From Paenibacillus abyssi (GTDB taxonomy: Bacteria; Bacillota; Bacilli; Paenibacillales; Paenibacillaceae), in contig NZ_BMGR01000007.1 in NCBI RefSeq assembly GCF_014640295.1, positions 124,001 through 188,000 on the forward strand: a stretch of 64,000 nucleotides of DNA. The letters are read 5' to 3'. The notes below the pieces were generated by a model. That model ran no database searches. It saw only the letters and a program-made list of their open reading frames with translations, and was not told the origin of the DNA. Below are positions 54,403-63,081 of this stretch, piece after piece. Every line of letters starts with the position of its first letter. Within the stretch, counting starts at the first letter, position 1. Made by a program: the position numbers and the translations under genes.

Positions 54403-55827
54403 GTGGAGAAGCTTATGGATAAATCGATCCTGGAACTGGCTCCTCTTCTTCAAACGAAGCAGCTGTCTCCGGTGGACTTGGTAAAGGAATGTTTGCAGCG
54501 TATTGAGGAGACCGAACCTACGCTCAATGCATACATTACAGTTTTGCATCGTGAGGCGATGGAGAGTGCCGCCTTGGCGGAGAAGGAGATTCTGGGCGGG
54601 CATTATAAAGGCGTGCTGCATGGCATCCCTTATTCCGCAAAAGATCTATACACGACCAAAGGAATACGCACGACCGCGGGGTCAAAAGTTCTTGAGCATA
54701 ACATACCTGACTACGATGCGACAGCGATTATTCGCTTACGGGAAGCTGGGGCTGTGCTAGTAGGGAAAAACAATTTACATGAATTCGCGTTCGGCGGAAC
54801 GAATGAGAATGAATATTTCGGGCCGGCGCGCAATCCGTGGAACCCGGCAATGAATCCTGGGGGTTCGAGCGGGGGCTCAGCCGCTTCGGTCGCTGCTTCA
54901 AGCTCAATTTTCTCATTAGGCACTGACACGGCCGGTTCGATTCGTATTCCGGCTTCCTTCTGCGGTATCGTCGGAATGAAAGGGACTTACGGCCGCGTAA
55001 GCCGCAGGGGCGTCCTTCCTCTCAGTTCCTCGCTTGATCACGCGGGCCCGCTGGCCAAGACGACATGGGACGCTGCTGCCGTGATGTCGGTCATCGCAGG
55101 TTATGATCCCTTGGATCCCTCCTCATCTTCTCATCCGGTGCCGGATTATACAGAGGCATTTTCCTGCGAAGGCTCCAAACCTTTTAAAGGAATGAGGGTA
55201 GGGGTGTGTGAGCGGTATTTCTTTGAACGACTTGATCCGCAGGTTGAACGGGCCGTCCGCAGTGCGCTGCTTCGCTTCGAGGAGCTGGGGGCAGAGTTGG
55301 TCGCTGTTGACGTGCCGGATATTTATGATGCTGTAAATGCCCGTGGAATCATCTCGTTATCCGAGATATACGCATACCATTCGGGGATTCTGAAAACATC
55401 CTACGAGGAGTATGGATCTAATATCCGCAAGCGTCTGGAGACGGGGCAATATATTCCGGCATGGGCTTATATCAATGCACAGAGGCTTCGGACGCAGCAT
55501 CTGAAAGCGTGGGATGAGGTCTATCAAAAGATCGATCTGCTTGTCAGCCCGACAATGGCGATACCGGCTTTTCCAATCTACGCCGATACCATTTCATTAG
55601 ACGGCAACGAGGTTGATCCGCGTAATTTGGATGTATCGAGCCGAACGCCTCCGAGCAACTTTAATGGTTATCCGGCTGTTTCGATACCATGCGGGTTGAC
55701 GGAAGAGGGGCTGCCGATCGGTCTGCAAATACAGGGAAGGCCATTTGAGGAAGGGCTGGTTTTCAGGTCTGCCTATTTTATGGAACAGCTTTTGGCCAGT
55801 GGGGTATCGCTCTCCGCGGCTGTCTAG
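54403..55827 (+). CDS. Amidase-signature enzyme, AtzE/GatA-like
   Basis: The 474-residue enzyme carries the Ser-cisSer-Lys triad: Lys80 (PYSAKDLYTTKG), cis-Ser155 (NPGGSSGGSA) and nucleophile Ser179 (GTDTAGSIRIPA). The 24-residue Ser-Ser spacing is standard for the family. It hydrolyses an amide to acid and ammonia. GTG 54403 follows GAGGAGG. The next gene encodes a small AtzG-like protein, the partner that AtzE needs, which favours an AtzE-type enzyme acting on a small carboxylated urea or amide rather than GatA of tRNA amidation. It heads the nitrile hydratase operon. Confidence 0.9.
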   Translation: MEKLMDKSILELAPLLQTKQLSPVDLVKECLQRIEETEPTLNAYITVLHREAMESAALAEKEILGGHYKGVLHGIPYSAKDLYTTKGIRTTAGSKVLEHNIPDYDATAIIRLREAGAVLVGKNNLHEFAFGGTNENEYFGPARNPWNPAMNPGGSSGGSAASVAASSSIFSLGTDTAGSIRIPASFCGIVGMKGTYGRVSRRGVLPLSSSLDHAGPLAKTTWDAAAVMSVIAGYDPLDPSSSSHPVPDYTEAFSCEGSKPFKGMRVGVCERYFFERLDPQVERAVRSALLRFEELGAELVAVDVPDIYDAVNARGIISLSEIYAYHSGILKTSYEEYGSNIRKRLETGQYIPAWAYINAQRLRTQHLKAWDEVYQKIDLLVSPTMAIPAFPIYADTISLDGNEVDPRNLDVSSRTPPSNFNGYPAVSIPCGLTEEGLPIGLQIQGRPFEEGLVFRSAYFMEQLLASGVSLSAAV

Positions 55828-55863
55828 AATCGATGAGAAACAGGGTTAAAGGGGGTGTGAACC

Positions 55864-56058
55864 ATGAATGCGGAGTTGTTGATTGCTGTGTCCGACAAAT
55901 TGAACGGAAGGGTGCTGCATCCTGAGCTGTTGCCTTATTTGGAACAGTTCTCCGCCTGCTTGCCTGGCATGCTGGATCAAGTCCGATCGGTTTCGGATGG
56001 GTTCCCCTTCGATCTGGAGCCGGCAGCGGTCTTTGTGCCGGTTGTCACGCGCGCCTAA
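55864..56058 (+). CDS. Small AtzG-like (DUF4089-type) amidase partner
   Basis: The 64-residue protein reads as two or three short helices ending in FPFDLEPAAVFVPV, the hallmark ending (hydrophobic-Pro, Asp/Glu, EPA.VF.P) of the AtzG-like family. Related AtzG forms a GatC-like complex with AtzE and stabilises it. The gene lies 36 bp after the amidase gene behind AAAGGGGGTGTG, so a complex with that amidase is the natural inference. Confidence 0.8.
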   Translation: MNAELLIAVSDKLNGRVLHPELLPYLEQFSACLPGMLDQVRSVSDGFPFDLEPAAVFVPVVTRA

Positions 56059-56148
56059 CAAATGGGAATGGTCACTAAAAATCGCCGCTTCTGTCATTGG
56101 GAGACGGCGGAATAATCTGGTTTGGATACGAGAGGAGAGATGACTACG

Positions 56149-56991
56149 ATGAATACGAGTCAGAAGGCAGCAGAGGTGACGGGCATTGACCTGTCAAGTT
56201 TTCCTAAACGCCAATGGAATAGGTTCTATTACAGCAATGAACGATTTATTTTGGGGGCAAGCGGGGTTGTGTTTTTATTGGCTTTGTGGGAGCTGATCGT
56301 TCGGGTAAATCTTGTCGATCCGTTGTTTACGAGTTCCCCGGCGAGAATATGGACGGCAGGAATCCAGTATGTGTCCTCGGAAGGTTTTGTGAATGACTTT
56401 ATTGCCAGCGGCAGCGAGCTTTTGGCCGGCTTTGGCCTGGCTCTGGTCATCGGCATTCCGCTGGGTATCGTGATGGGCTGGTATCCCAAGTTCAATTATT
56501 TGGTTGATCCGATCTTCAACTTTCTTTACGCTTCGCCGCGGATCGCGCTTGTGCCGCTGTTCATTATCTGGTTCGGGATCGGGATGGGCTCGAAGGTGGC
56601 CATCATTTTTCTGAGTTCAATATTCCCGATCGTCTTCAATACGCTCATGGGTGTGAAGACGATTGATCCGGTACTGTTGAATGTGCCGCGTTCATACAAT
56701 GCCAAGGATTATCAAATTTTCAAAACCGTCGTGCTGCCGAGTTCGGTGCCGGCGATTATCTCCGGGGTTCGCCTTGGGCTTGGGCATGCGCTGATTGGCG
56801 TTGTTGTTGGCGAGATGACCGCCGCTACAATGGGTGTAGGCCATATGATGTTTACGGCCGGTCAAACCTTTCAGACCGATCTTGTATTTGTCGGGCTCAT
56901 CATTATCGCGGGATTTGGCGTTATTTTGACCAGTCTGGTACAGCTCTTGGAAAGACATTTCGACAAATGGCGTGTGGATATTCATAAATAA
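56149..56991 (+). CDS. ABC transporter permease, SsuC/TauC/NMT1-associated type
   Basis: The 280-residue membrane protein has six helices and the family loop in the LNVPRSYNAKDYQIFKTVVL, PSSVPAIISGVRLGLGHALI region that contacts the ATPase. Relatives import taurine, sulfonates, nitrate, pyrimidine precursors and other small organic anions. ATG 56149 has AGGAGA 11 bp upstream; ATG 56140 is too close to it. With the ATPase and two binding proteins it forms the importer of the nitrile-utilisation island. Confidence 0.92.
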   Translation: MNTSQKAAEVTGIDLSSFPKRQWNRFYYSNERFILGASGVVFLLALWELIVRVNLVDPLFTSSPARIWTAGIQYVSSEGFVNDFIASGSELLAGFGLALVIGIPLGIVMGWYPKFNYLVDPIFNFLYASPRIALVPLFIIWFGIGMGSKVAIIFLSSIFPIVFNTLMGVKTIDPVLLNVPRSYNAKDYQIFKTVVLPSSVPAIISGVRLGLGHALIGVVVGEMTAATMGVGHMMFTAGQTFQTDLVFVGLIIIAGFGVILTSLVQLLERHFDKWRVDIHK

Positions 56992-57015
56992 TGTAACCTA
57001 AGGGAGCGATTGAAG

Positions 57016-57807
57016 ATGGCGATGAAGATGCCGACGGAGTATAAGCTGGTTGCCGAGCATGTGGGCATTGAATACCGGGTGAAGCGGACGGGTGAATATT
57101 TGCAGGCGGTTCGGGATGTATCGCTGCAAATCAAACCCCAGGAGTTTGTATGCATCGTTGGTCCGAGCGGATGCGGCAAATCCACTTTTCTAAATGCGGT
57201 TGCAGGTCTGCTTCCGTTTAACAAAGGTCATTTGATTCTCGACGGAATCAAAATATCCGGACCGGGTAAGGATCGGGCCGTCGTATTCCAATCGCCCGCA
57301 CTGCTTCCTTGGAGGACGGTTGTCGGCAATGTGAAGTACGGATTGGAGCTGCGCGGGACAGACGCGGCGGTCATGGAGGAAAAATCGATGGCCATGATCA
57401 AGCTGGTTGGGCTTGGCGGGAATGAGCATAAATATCCTAACGAGCTATCGGGGGGGATGCAGCAGCGGGTCAATTTGGCCCGTGCCCTTGCTTCCGATCC
57501 GGAGCTGCTGCTGCTGGACGAGCCGTTCTCCGCACTGGATGCGCAGACACGGGAAGTAATGCAGAATGAGCTGCTGCGCATCTGGCAGGAGACGAAAAAA
57601 ACGGCCATGTTTATTACCCATCAAATCGATGAGGCAGTTTTTTTGGCAGACCGCGTCATTGTTTTATCCAAAGGGCCGGGAAGTGTGGTTGCGGCCGATC
57701 TTGAGATCAAGCTTCCGCGTCCGAGGAATGAAGCGACAAAAGCCGATCCGGAATTTTTGGCAAAGGTTGCTGAGATCCGTGAGTTAATTCTGAACGAAAA
57801 AAAATAA
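57016..57807 (+). CDS. ABC transporter ATP-binding protein, SsuB/TauB type
   Basis: The 263-residue ATPase shows Walker A GPSGCGKST, signature LSGGMQQRVNLARAL, Walker B LLLLDEPFSALDA and switch His in FITHQIDEAV. The insert LRGTDAAVMEEKSMAMIKLV and the QRVNLARA wording are typical of nitrate/sulfonate/taurine ATPases. AGGGAG is 9 bp before ATG 57016. It energises the permease at 56149. Confidence 0.93.
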   Translation: MAMKMPTEYKLVAEHVGIEYRVKRTGEYLQAVRDVSLQIKPQEFVCIVGPSGCGKSTFLNAVAGLLPFNKGHLILDGIKISGPGKDRAVVFQSPALLPWRTVVGNVKYGLELRGTDAAVMEEKSMAMIKLVGLGGNEHKYPNELSGGMQQRVNLARALASDPELLLLDEPFSALDAQTREVMQNELLRIWQETKKTAMFITHQIDEAVFLADRVIVLSKGPGSVVAADLEIKLPRPRNEATKADPEFLAKVAEIRELILNEKK

Positions 57808-57835
57808 AGAATGCCGAGGGGCTGGGGAGAAAGTC

Positions 57836-58894
57836 ATGCAAAAACACAAGAATAGACAGAAGAGTGCATTACTATTATTGCTTGTCATAATGATGGTTTT
57901 AGCTGGCTGCGGAAATGGCGGCAGCGGCGCAAGCTCAGGAACAGAAGTCGCTGCATCGGCTGAGGCTTCCGGTACAAATTCGGGGAACGCGCAGACTGAA
58001 GAAGCGGCGGCGAGTCGAGAGCTTACGGAGGTCACCGTTGCGATGACGGCCTCCGGCATCGCGTACGGCCCGATGTATTTGGCGCAAGAGCAAGATATTT
58101 GGGCGAAATACGGCCTGAAGGTTAATCTGGTGTCCCTTGATGTTGCGGCCATTACGGCCGGCCTCATTACGGGTCAAGTGCCGATTGCCTTCTCGGGCGC
58201 TAATGTTGTTGATGCGGCGGTCAAATCAGATAAAGTCAAGATAGGCGGGACGATCGGATCTGTTCCGTATATGTTATACGCCAAAGGAGTTGGAAGCTTA
58301 GAGGATTTGAAAGGCAAGGTTGTAGGCGCATCTGCCCCTGGGGGAAATAATGAGTATGCGATGATAACCCTGCTTCAATCCATCGGGCTGGCGCCGGGCA
58401 AAGATGTGGAGGTTTTGTACGTAGGGGCTTCCATTTTGCCGACGATCAGCGAAGGGAAGGTTGCTGCCGGTCTTCTCGTGCCGCCGATGTCCTTTCAAGC
58501 TGAAAAAATGGGGCTGACTAATCTTGCGACCTTAAGCGATATTGAGGGGATTCAAGGGACCTACATGGTTGGAGGGGTTCACCAGCCATTCGCTGAGAAA
58601 AATCCGCAGGTCATCGAGAATTTCTTCAAGGCTTATAAAGAGGCGAGTTTGTTGACGCAGACGGAAAAGGAAGCGACGCTGGACGCTTTGGAGAAATGGA
58701 CGAAAGTGACGGATCGGGAAGCGTTGGACGGCGCGTATGAGTATTTCAAATCGCACTGGCCGACTGAATTCCAGGTTCCTGAAAGTGAGATTGAATTCCT
58801 GTTGAATCAATTGGCTGCAACGACGAATCCCGACGCGAAGAACGTGAAGGCTGCGGATATTATTGATAACAGCTATGCCGATGCTGTCGAGTAA
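57836..58894 (+). CDS. NMT1/THI5-like ABC substrate-binding lipoprotein, copy 1
   Basis: The 352-residue lipoprotein has lipobox VLAGC, a Ser/Ala/Glu-rich linker, and an NMT1-type periplasmic-binding fold (ASGIAYGPMYLAQEQDIWAK, YGLKVNLVSLDVAAITAGLI, IAFSGANVVDAAVKS). It delivers the substrate to the importer. It is about 70 percent identical by eye to the binding protein at 61639. GGGGAG precedes the ATG. Confidence 0.92.
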   Translation: MQKHKNRQKSALLLLLVIMMVLAGCGNGGSGASSGTEVAASAEASGTNSGNAQTEEAAASRELTEVTVAMTASGIAYGPMYLAQEQDIWAKYGLKVNLVSLDVAAITAGLITGQVPIAFSGANVVDAAVKSDKVKIGGTIGSVPYMLYAKGVGSLEDLKGKVVGASAPGGNNEYAMITLLQSIGLAPGKDVEVLYVGASILPTISEGKVAAGLLVPPMSFQAEKMGLTNLATLSDIEGIQGTYMVGGVHQPFAEKNPQVIENFFKAYKEASLLTQTEKEATLDALEKWTKVTDREALDGAYEYFKSHWPTEFQVPESEIEFLLNQLAATTNPDAKNVKAADIIDNSYADAVE

Positions 58895-58923
58895 TCGTAA
58901 CGAAGGGGAATGGGGTTGATGAA

Positions 58924-59640
58924 ATGAATGGCATTCATGATGTAGGCGGAATGGATGGATTGGGCCCTGTACAGTATGAAGAGAATGAGCCTGTTTTTCA
59001 TGAGCCGTGGGAGGGTCGTTTGACCGCAATGCAAACGCTGATGAGGAGCAAACACCGCTTGTTCCATCTTGATGAAACGCGGTATGCCATCGAGCGGATT
59101 GATCCGGTGTACTACATGGGCTCGAGCTATTATCAAATATGGCTTTTGCGAACGGAAGCGCTGTTGAAAGAGAGGGGCGTGTTTACGGAAGAAGAGCTGC
59201 AGGGGAAGATGGCGCAGTTGTCGCCCGGCATCTCTCCCGCGCCTCATCTTGGAGCTTTTCGGAAGGTGAAGCCTCCGATGTCTTCGGCGATTAGAAAGGT
59301 AGTGCTGGAAACGGCGGCGGGGACGGCGGAGCCGTCCGAAGCGATTGTGCCTAAGTTTTCACCTGGTATGTCCGTCAGGGCGAAGCTGATGTCGCCGCTT
59401 GGGCATACGCGCATCCCCAGGTATGTCCGCGATAAAGTAGGCGTTATTGAGGCGATACACGGCCTTTTCATCTTGCCTGATACGAAGGTCCATAAAGGAA
59501 TCGATCTTTATCAGACGGTGTATCGGGTGCGCTTTGAAGCTCAGGATCTATGGGGAGAGGATGCATCTCCCCATGACAAGTTATACATCGAACTCTGGGA
59601 AGATTATCTGGAATTGGAGGGGGTGCAGGATGAAAAGTAA
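58924..59640 (+). CDS. Nitrile hydratase subunit beta
   Basis: The 238-residue protein begins [16 protein letters not shown] and continues [20 protein letters not shown], the signature start of nitrile hydratase beta subunits. [15 protein letters not shown] and, in the C-terminal SH3-like domain, [20 protein letters not shown] and [18 protein letters not shown] follow. Beta precedes alpha, the order usual for cobalt-type enzymes. It overlaps the alpha gene by 11 bp. The heterodimer hydrates nitriles to amides. Confidence 0.95.
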   Translation: MNGIHDVGGMDGLGPVQYEENEPVFHEPWEGRLTAMQTLMRSKHRLFHLDETRYAIERIDPVYYMGSSYYQIWLLRTEALLKERGVFTEEELQGKMAQLSPGISPAPHLGAFRKVKPPMSSAIRKVVLETAAGTAEPSEAIVPKFSPGMSVRAKLMSPLGHTRIPRYVRDKVGVIEAIHGLFILPDTKVHKGIDLYQTVYRVRFEAQDLWGEDASPHDKLYIELWEDYLELEGVQDEK

Positions 59641-60283
59641 GGAAGAGCTTTACCGCGATAATCATATCCATGACCACGATCATCACGACCATGATCACGA
59701 TCATCCGCATGTATTGTCGGATTCATTCGAGGAGCTGAGGACGATGGCGATCGAATCCTTGCTCATTGAAAAAGGGTTGGTAACGATGGAGGAGATCGAT
59801 CGGTTGGTCCGCCATTATGAGCAGGAAGTCGGACCGATGCTGGGTGCGAAGATCGTTGCGCGGGCATGGAAGGATCCGGCGTTTAAACAAAGGCTTCTGC
59901 AGAACGGAAAAGAAGCGGTAGCGGAAATGGAGCTGCAGGCCGAATTGGTTGTGCTGGAGAATGAACCGGGCATTCATAATGTAGTCGTATGCACGCTTTG
60001 CTCTTGTTACCCCCGCACGTTATTGGGCTTGCCGCCGACTTGGTATAAAAGCACGGCGTACCGTTCCAGGGTTGTGATTGACCCTAGGAGTGTGCTAAAA
60101 GAGTTCGGATTGGAATTGAATGAATCGGTGGAAATCAGAGTATGGGACAGTAATGCGGAGATTAGATATTTGGTGCTGCCTGAGCGTCCGGAGGGTACGG
60201 AGCGTATGAGTGAAGAAGAGCTCGCTGCTCTTGTAAGCCGGGATGCGATGGTTGGGACAGCCATTGTCTCAGCGGTAGTGTAA
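59630..60283 (+). CDS. Nitrile hydratase subunit alpha (cobalt type) with His-rich N-terminus
   Basis: The 217-residue protein has the metal-binding claw VCTLCSC (Cys121, Cys124, Cys126) with Thr rather than Ser at the second position, the cobalt-type form (iron type has CSLCSC). [20 protein letters not shown] and [20 protein letters not shown] complete the active-site strands. Residues 12-27 ([16 protein letters not shown]) hold nine histidines, not a normal part of this subunit. GGAGGGGGTG precedes ATG 59630, inside the beta gene. It catalyses nitrile to amide with the beta subunit and the activator encoded at 62680. Confidence 0.95.
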   Translation: MKSKEELYRDNHIHDHDHHDHDHDHPHVLSDSFEELRTMAIESLLIEKGLVTMEEIDRLVRHYEQEVGPMLGAKIVARAWKDPAFKQRLLQNGKEAVAEMELQAELVVLENEPGIHNVVVCTLCSCYPRTLLGLPPTWYKSTAYRSRVVIDPRSVLKEFGLELNESVEIRVWDSNAEIRYLVLPERPEGTERMSEEELAALVSRDAMVGTAIVSAVV

Positions 60284-60297
60284 AGTTGCAGGAAGTG

Positions 60298-60334
60298 AAT
60301 AACCCTCAGCCATCCGGTATGGCTGAGGGTTATT
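60298..60334. terminator. Bidirectional intrinsic terminator
   Basis: A 16-bp perfect stem (60298-60313 with 60319-60334) with a 5-nt loop ends the amidase/nitrile hydratase operon and also fits the convergent LysR gene. Confidence 0.92.
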
Positions 60335-60372
60335 TGTGCTCGATTAGGAGTAAGGGTTGATCATGGACATTC

Positions 60373-61359
60373 TTATATTTTTGCAAAATGCAGCGCTTCG
60401 TTCGTTTGATAGACGGATGCGATATCTTGAACGATCTGGCGTAAAGGGAGCTCCGAATCCCAGTTATCAGGGTAAACCAAGTAGAGGGCCCGTGTGGGGA
60501 AGGAGGGCAGGAAAAAAATAGTGTAAGGGATGTTCTTGTGATCGATGACGGAGAAACCATGGCCCAAAGGCTCCCGGGCGAGCTTCTGCAAATCGAAGGC
60601 GTCGTATATATAGGAAGCCGGCAAAATGGTATAACCGAAACCGGTCGAAGCCAGATTTACCAGTGTATTTGTATCGTTTACTTCATGGATCACGTCCGGC
60701 AGCTGTCCGAGCAGATCGTGCAGCGCGCAATCAATGATTTTTCTGAAAGGGAACTTCGATCCGTACAGATAGAAAGGCCTGGAGAGTAAATGCGACTTCC
60801 AGCGGCCTGTCGCGAGCTCTGTCCGAAGGGGGTCTTTTTTTGGCGCGAGCAATACGATTTCTTCTTGGAAGAGAGTAACCGATGATAAGCCTGGAAACGG
60901 CTTGAAATAAGGCATGATGCCGAGATGAATCTTGCGCACGGAGATCAGCTCCATGAGATAGCCGGTTAACCCGGTGATCACGTCGTATTTAATATCCGGA
61001 TAATCCTGCTTAAGCAGCTGCAGAGCGGGAGAGATAAAGTATGGGCCGAGCGGCCGGAGCACTCCCAGCTTCAGCTTCTCGGCTTGGGCTGGAGTATCTG
61101 GAATGAGCTCGTGCAGTTTTTCGCTCATCTCTTTGAATTCATCCAGTACCTGCACGGCATAAAGCAAAAATTGATGACCCTGCATCGTTAACTCCACGCC
61201 CTTCCAGTTGCGCTCCAATAAGGGTGTGTTGAATTCCGCTTCCAGTTTCTTTAACCGGGCGGTAAGGGTGGGTTGAGAAATATGAAGGATTCGGGAGGCT
61301 TTCGAGATGCTTTGCTCACGAACGACGGTCACAAAATAATGGATATCCATCCAATCCAT
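60373..61359 (-). CDS. LysR-family transcriptional regulator of the nitrile-utilisation island
   Basis: The 328-residue protein has an N-terminal winged helix (DIHYFVTVVREQSISKASRI, LHISQPTLTARLKKLEAEFN, TPLLERNWKGVELT) and a substrate-binding domain. ATG 61359 follows GGAG at 9 bp; earlier in-frame starts (61374, 61566) lie in the promoter region and lack sites. It lies between the two divergent transcription units that share an upstream block, so it probably controls both in response to the substrate or an intermediate. Its own promoter faces the copy-2 block. Confidence 0.9.
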   Translation of the reverse strand: MDWMDIHYFVTVVREQSISKASRILHISQPTLTARLKKLEAEFNTPLLERNWKGVELTMQGHQFLLYAVQVLDEFKEMSEKLHELIPDTPAQAEKLKLGVLRPLGPYFISPALQLLKQDYPDIKYDVITGLTGYLMELISVRKIHLGIMPYFKPFPGLSSVTLFQEEIVLLAPKKDPLRTELATGRWKSHLLSRPFYLYGSKFPFRKIIDCALHDLLGQLPDVIHEVNDTNTLVNLASTGFGYTILPASYIYDAFDLQKLAREPLGHGFSVIDHKNIPYTIFFLPSFPTRALYLVYPDNWDSELPLRQIVQDIASVYQTNEALHFAKI

Positions 61360-61471
61360 ATCATCACACTCCATTCGAATAGTACATGATAGTAGCATGT
61401 TCCCTAAATGTAATAAATAGTTACACAATAGGTTACAAACAAGCGAGATTCGAATGATTTTTAATGAAAAC

Positions 61472-61550
61472 AGGCTATCAGCATTTCCTATTACGTGTAA
61501 ATTATTCTTTGATGTTATTATATATTCAAATACATGACATATCAAGGAGG
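61472..61550 (+). promoter_or_regulatory. Upstream control block, copy 2, with orphan ribosome site
   Basis: The same three segments as at 54311-54379 occur at 61472-61493, 61508-61523 and 61527-61540, in identical spacing. A copied ribosome site AAGGAGG follows at 61544-61550, but no start codon fits it; the gene starts 90 bp later with its own site. The rest of 61360-61638 shows nothing else. Confidence 0.8.
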
Positions 61551-61638
61551 TAGCTTCACCGAGCATCTATTTATATAGCAGGGCTGTTGAGCAAATACAG
61601 TATAAAACAAAAAAAGAAGCTGGGGAGTTGGAGTAGCT

Positions 61639-62661
61639 GTGATTCAAAAAAACAAGTTTGCGTATCTGTTCTTGATCGTTATTCTGATCGCGCTTAGCGG
61701 CTGCGGCGGCGGCAGTACAAGCAACACCGTTACCGGCACAGGCGCGGAGGCTGGTGCGGGTGCGGCCGAAGAGCCTGCCGACCAAGAGCTTGAAGAGGTC
61801 ACAGTCGCTATTGCGGCCTCCGGTATTGCTTACGGACCGATGTATCTGGCTCAGGAAGAGAATATTTGGGCCAAATACGGCTTAAAGGTCAATCTGTCTT
61901 CCATGGATGTTGCGGCAGCTACGGCTGGCGTTATAACGGGTGACGTTCCAATCGCTTTTGGCGGAGCCAATGTTGTCGATGCGGCGGTGAAAACGGATAA
62001 GGTCAAATTGACCGGCACAATCGGTTCTATTCCGTTCATGTTATATGCCAAGAATATTGATAAGGTGGAGGATTTGAAAGGCAAGGTAGTCGGTGTGTCG
62101 GCTCCCGGCTCTAATCCGGAATACGCGATTCTCACTCTTGTGCGGTCCATCGGAATGGAGCCCCGAAAAGATGTGGAAATTTTGTACATCGGCAACACAG
62201 GCCTGGCTGCAATTAGCGAAGGGAAGGTAGAAGCCAGCCTTCTTGTCCCGCCTATGTCCTTTCAAGCGGATGATATGGGTCTCAAAAAAGTGGCGACGAT
62301 GAGCGAATTGGATGGGATTAAAGGATTGTACATGATCGGGGCGGTCCATCAGCCTTATGCAGAAAAAAATCCGGAAGTGATCGAGAATTTTTACAAAGCC
62401 TATGCCGAGGCCAGCAGCCTTGCGAAGACAGAGAAGGAAGCGACGATGGAGGCTCTTTCCAAGTGGACGAAAGTAACGGATATGGAGGCGCTTGATGGCG
62501 CTTATGAGTATTTTAAAGCCTATTGGCCGACCGATCTTCACGTGCCTGAAAGTGAAATTCAGTTCCTGCTGGATGAATTGGCGGCAACGACTAATCCGGC
62601 GGCGAAGGATGTAAATCCAGAGGATATTTTGGACAATCGTTACGCCGATGCCGTGGAGTAA
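61639..62661 (+). CDS. NMT1/THI5-like ABC substrate-binding lipoprotein, copy 2
   Basis: The 340-residue lipoprotein has lipobox ALSGC and a Gly/Ala-rich linker, and repeats the copy-1 sequence closely (ASGIAYGPMYLAQEENIWAK, TGTIGSIPFMLYAKNIDKVE, LVPPMSFQADDMGL, TNPAAKDVNPEDILDNRYAD). GTG 61639 follows GGAG. No permease or ATPase gene accompanies it, so it probably serves the importer at 56149-57807 with a somewhat different specificity or affinity. Confidence 0.92.
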   Translation: MIQKNKFAYLFLIVILIALSGCGGGSTSNTVTGTGAEAGAGAAEEPADQELEEVTVAIAASGIAYGPMYLAQEENIWAKYGLKVNLSSMDVAAATAGVITGDVPIAFGGANVVDAAVKTDKVKLTGTIGSIPFMLYAKNIDKVEDLKGKVVGVSAPGSNPEYAILTLVRSIGMEPRKDVEILYIGNTGLAAISEGKVEASLLVPPMSFQADDMGLKKVATMSELDGIKGLYMIGAVHQPYAEKNPEVIENFYKAYAEASSLAKTEKEATMEALSKWTKVTDMEALDGAYEYFKAYWPTDLHVPESEIQFLLDELAATTNPAAKDVNPEDILDNRYADAVE

Positions 62662-62679
62662 ATGAAAGGGAGGGTGCAG

Positions 62680-63030
62680 ATGAGCCAGGATGCCAAAGCT
62701 TTGATCAGCGATATTCAAGAGTCGATGAAATTGCCCCGCGACAATGGCGAGCTTGTGTTTAAAACGCCGTGGGAAGGAAGAATCTTTGCGATGGCGGTGC
62801 TGATGACCGAAAAGGGAGTTTATCCGTGGAAGTCGTTCAATGGCAAGTTTGCCCGCGAGATTGGTGAGGCTGAGCGCGGCCAACCCGAGGCGGAGATGGT
62901 TGCTTCTTATTATCACCACTGGGTAAAGGCTTTCGAGAAGGTGCTGCTTGAGGCGGAAGTGCTGAAATCGGAGCAGCTCGAGACAAGGACGTCCGAATTC
63001 CAGACGGGCAGGCGGCATCATATTTGTTGA
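62680..63030 (+). CDS. Nitrile hydratase accessory/activator protein (NhlE/P14K-like)
   Basis: The 116-residue protein resembles the N-terminal part of the beta subunit: FKTPWEGRIFAMAVLMTEKG, SYYHHWVKAFEKVLLE. This is the pattern of the maturation proteins that insert cobalt and promote cysteine oxidation. It ends in GRRHHIC. GGGAGGG is 5 bp before ATG 62680; ATG 62662 abuts the previous stop. It lies in the second unit, not next to the alpha and beta genes, which is unusual. Confidence 0.9.
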   Translation: MSQDAKALISDIQESMKLPRDNGELVFKTPWEGRIFAMAVLMTEKGVYPWKSFNGKFAREIGEAERGQPEAEMVASYYHHWVKAFEKVLLEAEVLKSEQLETRTSEFQTGRRHHIC

Positions 63031-63081
63031 TCCGGTATGCGAAGGATGGCTTGAAGTGAAAAAATTAGTGAGGTGATTCAG

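Noticed and set aside
54403-55827. GatA subunit of tRNA amidotransferase
   Set aside because: No gatB or gatC nearby; the small partner is AtzG-like and the operon context is nitrile catabolism.
58924-60283. Thiocyanate hydrolase instead of nitrile hydratase
   Set aside because: Thiocyanate hydrolase has three subunits with the beta-type protein split in two. Here the beta subunit is one continuous protein of normal nitrile hydratase length, and a nitrile hydratase activator is present.
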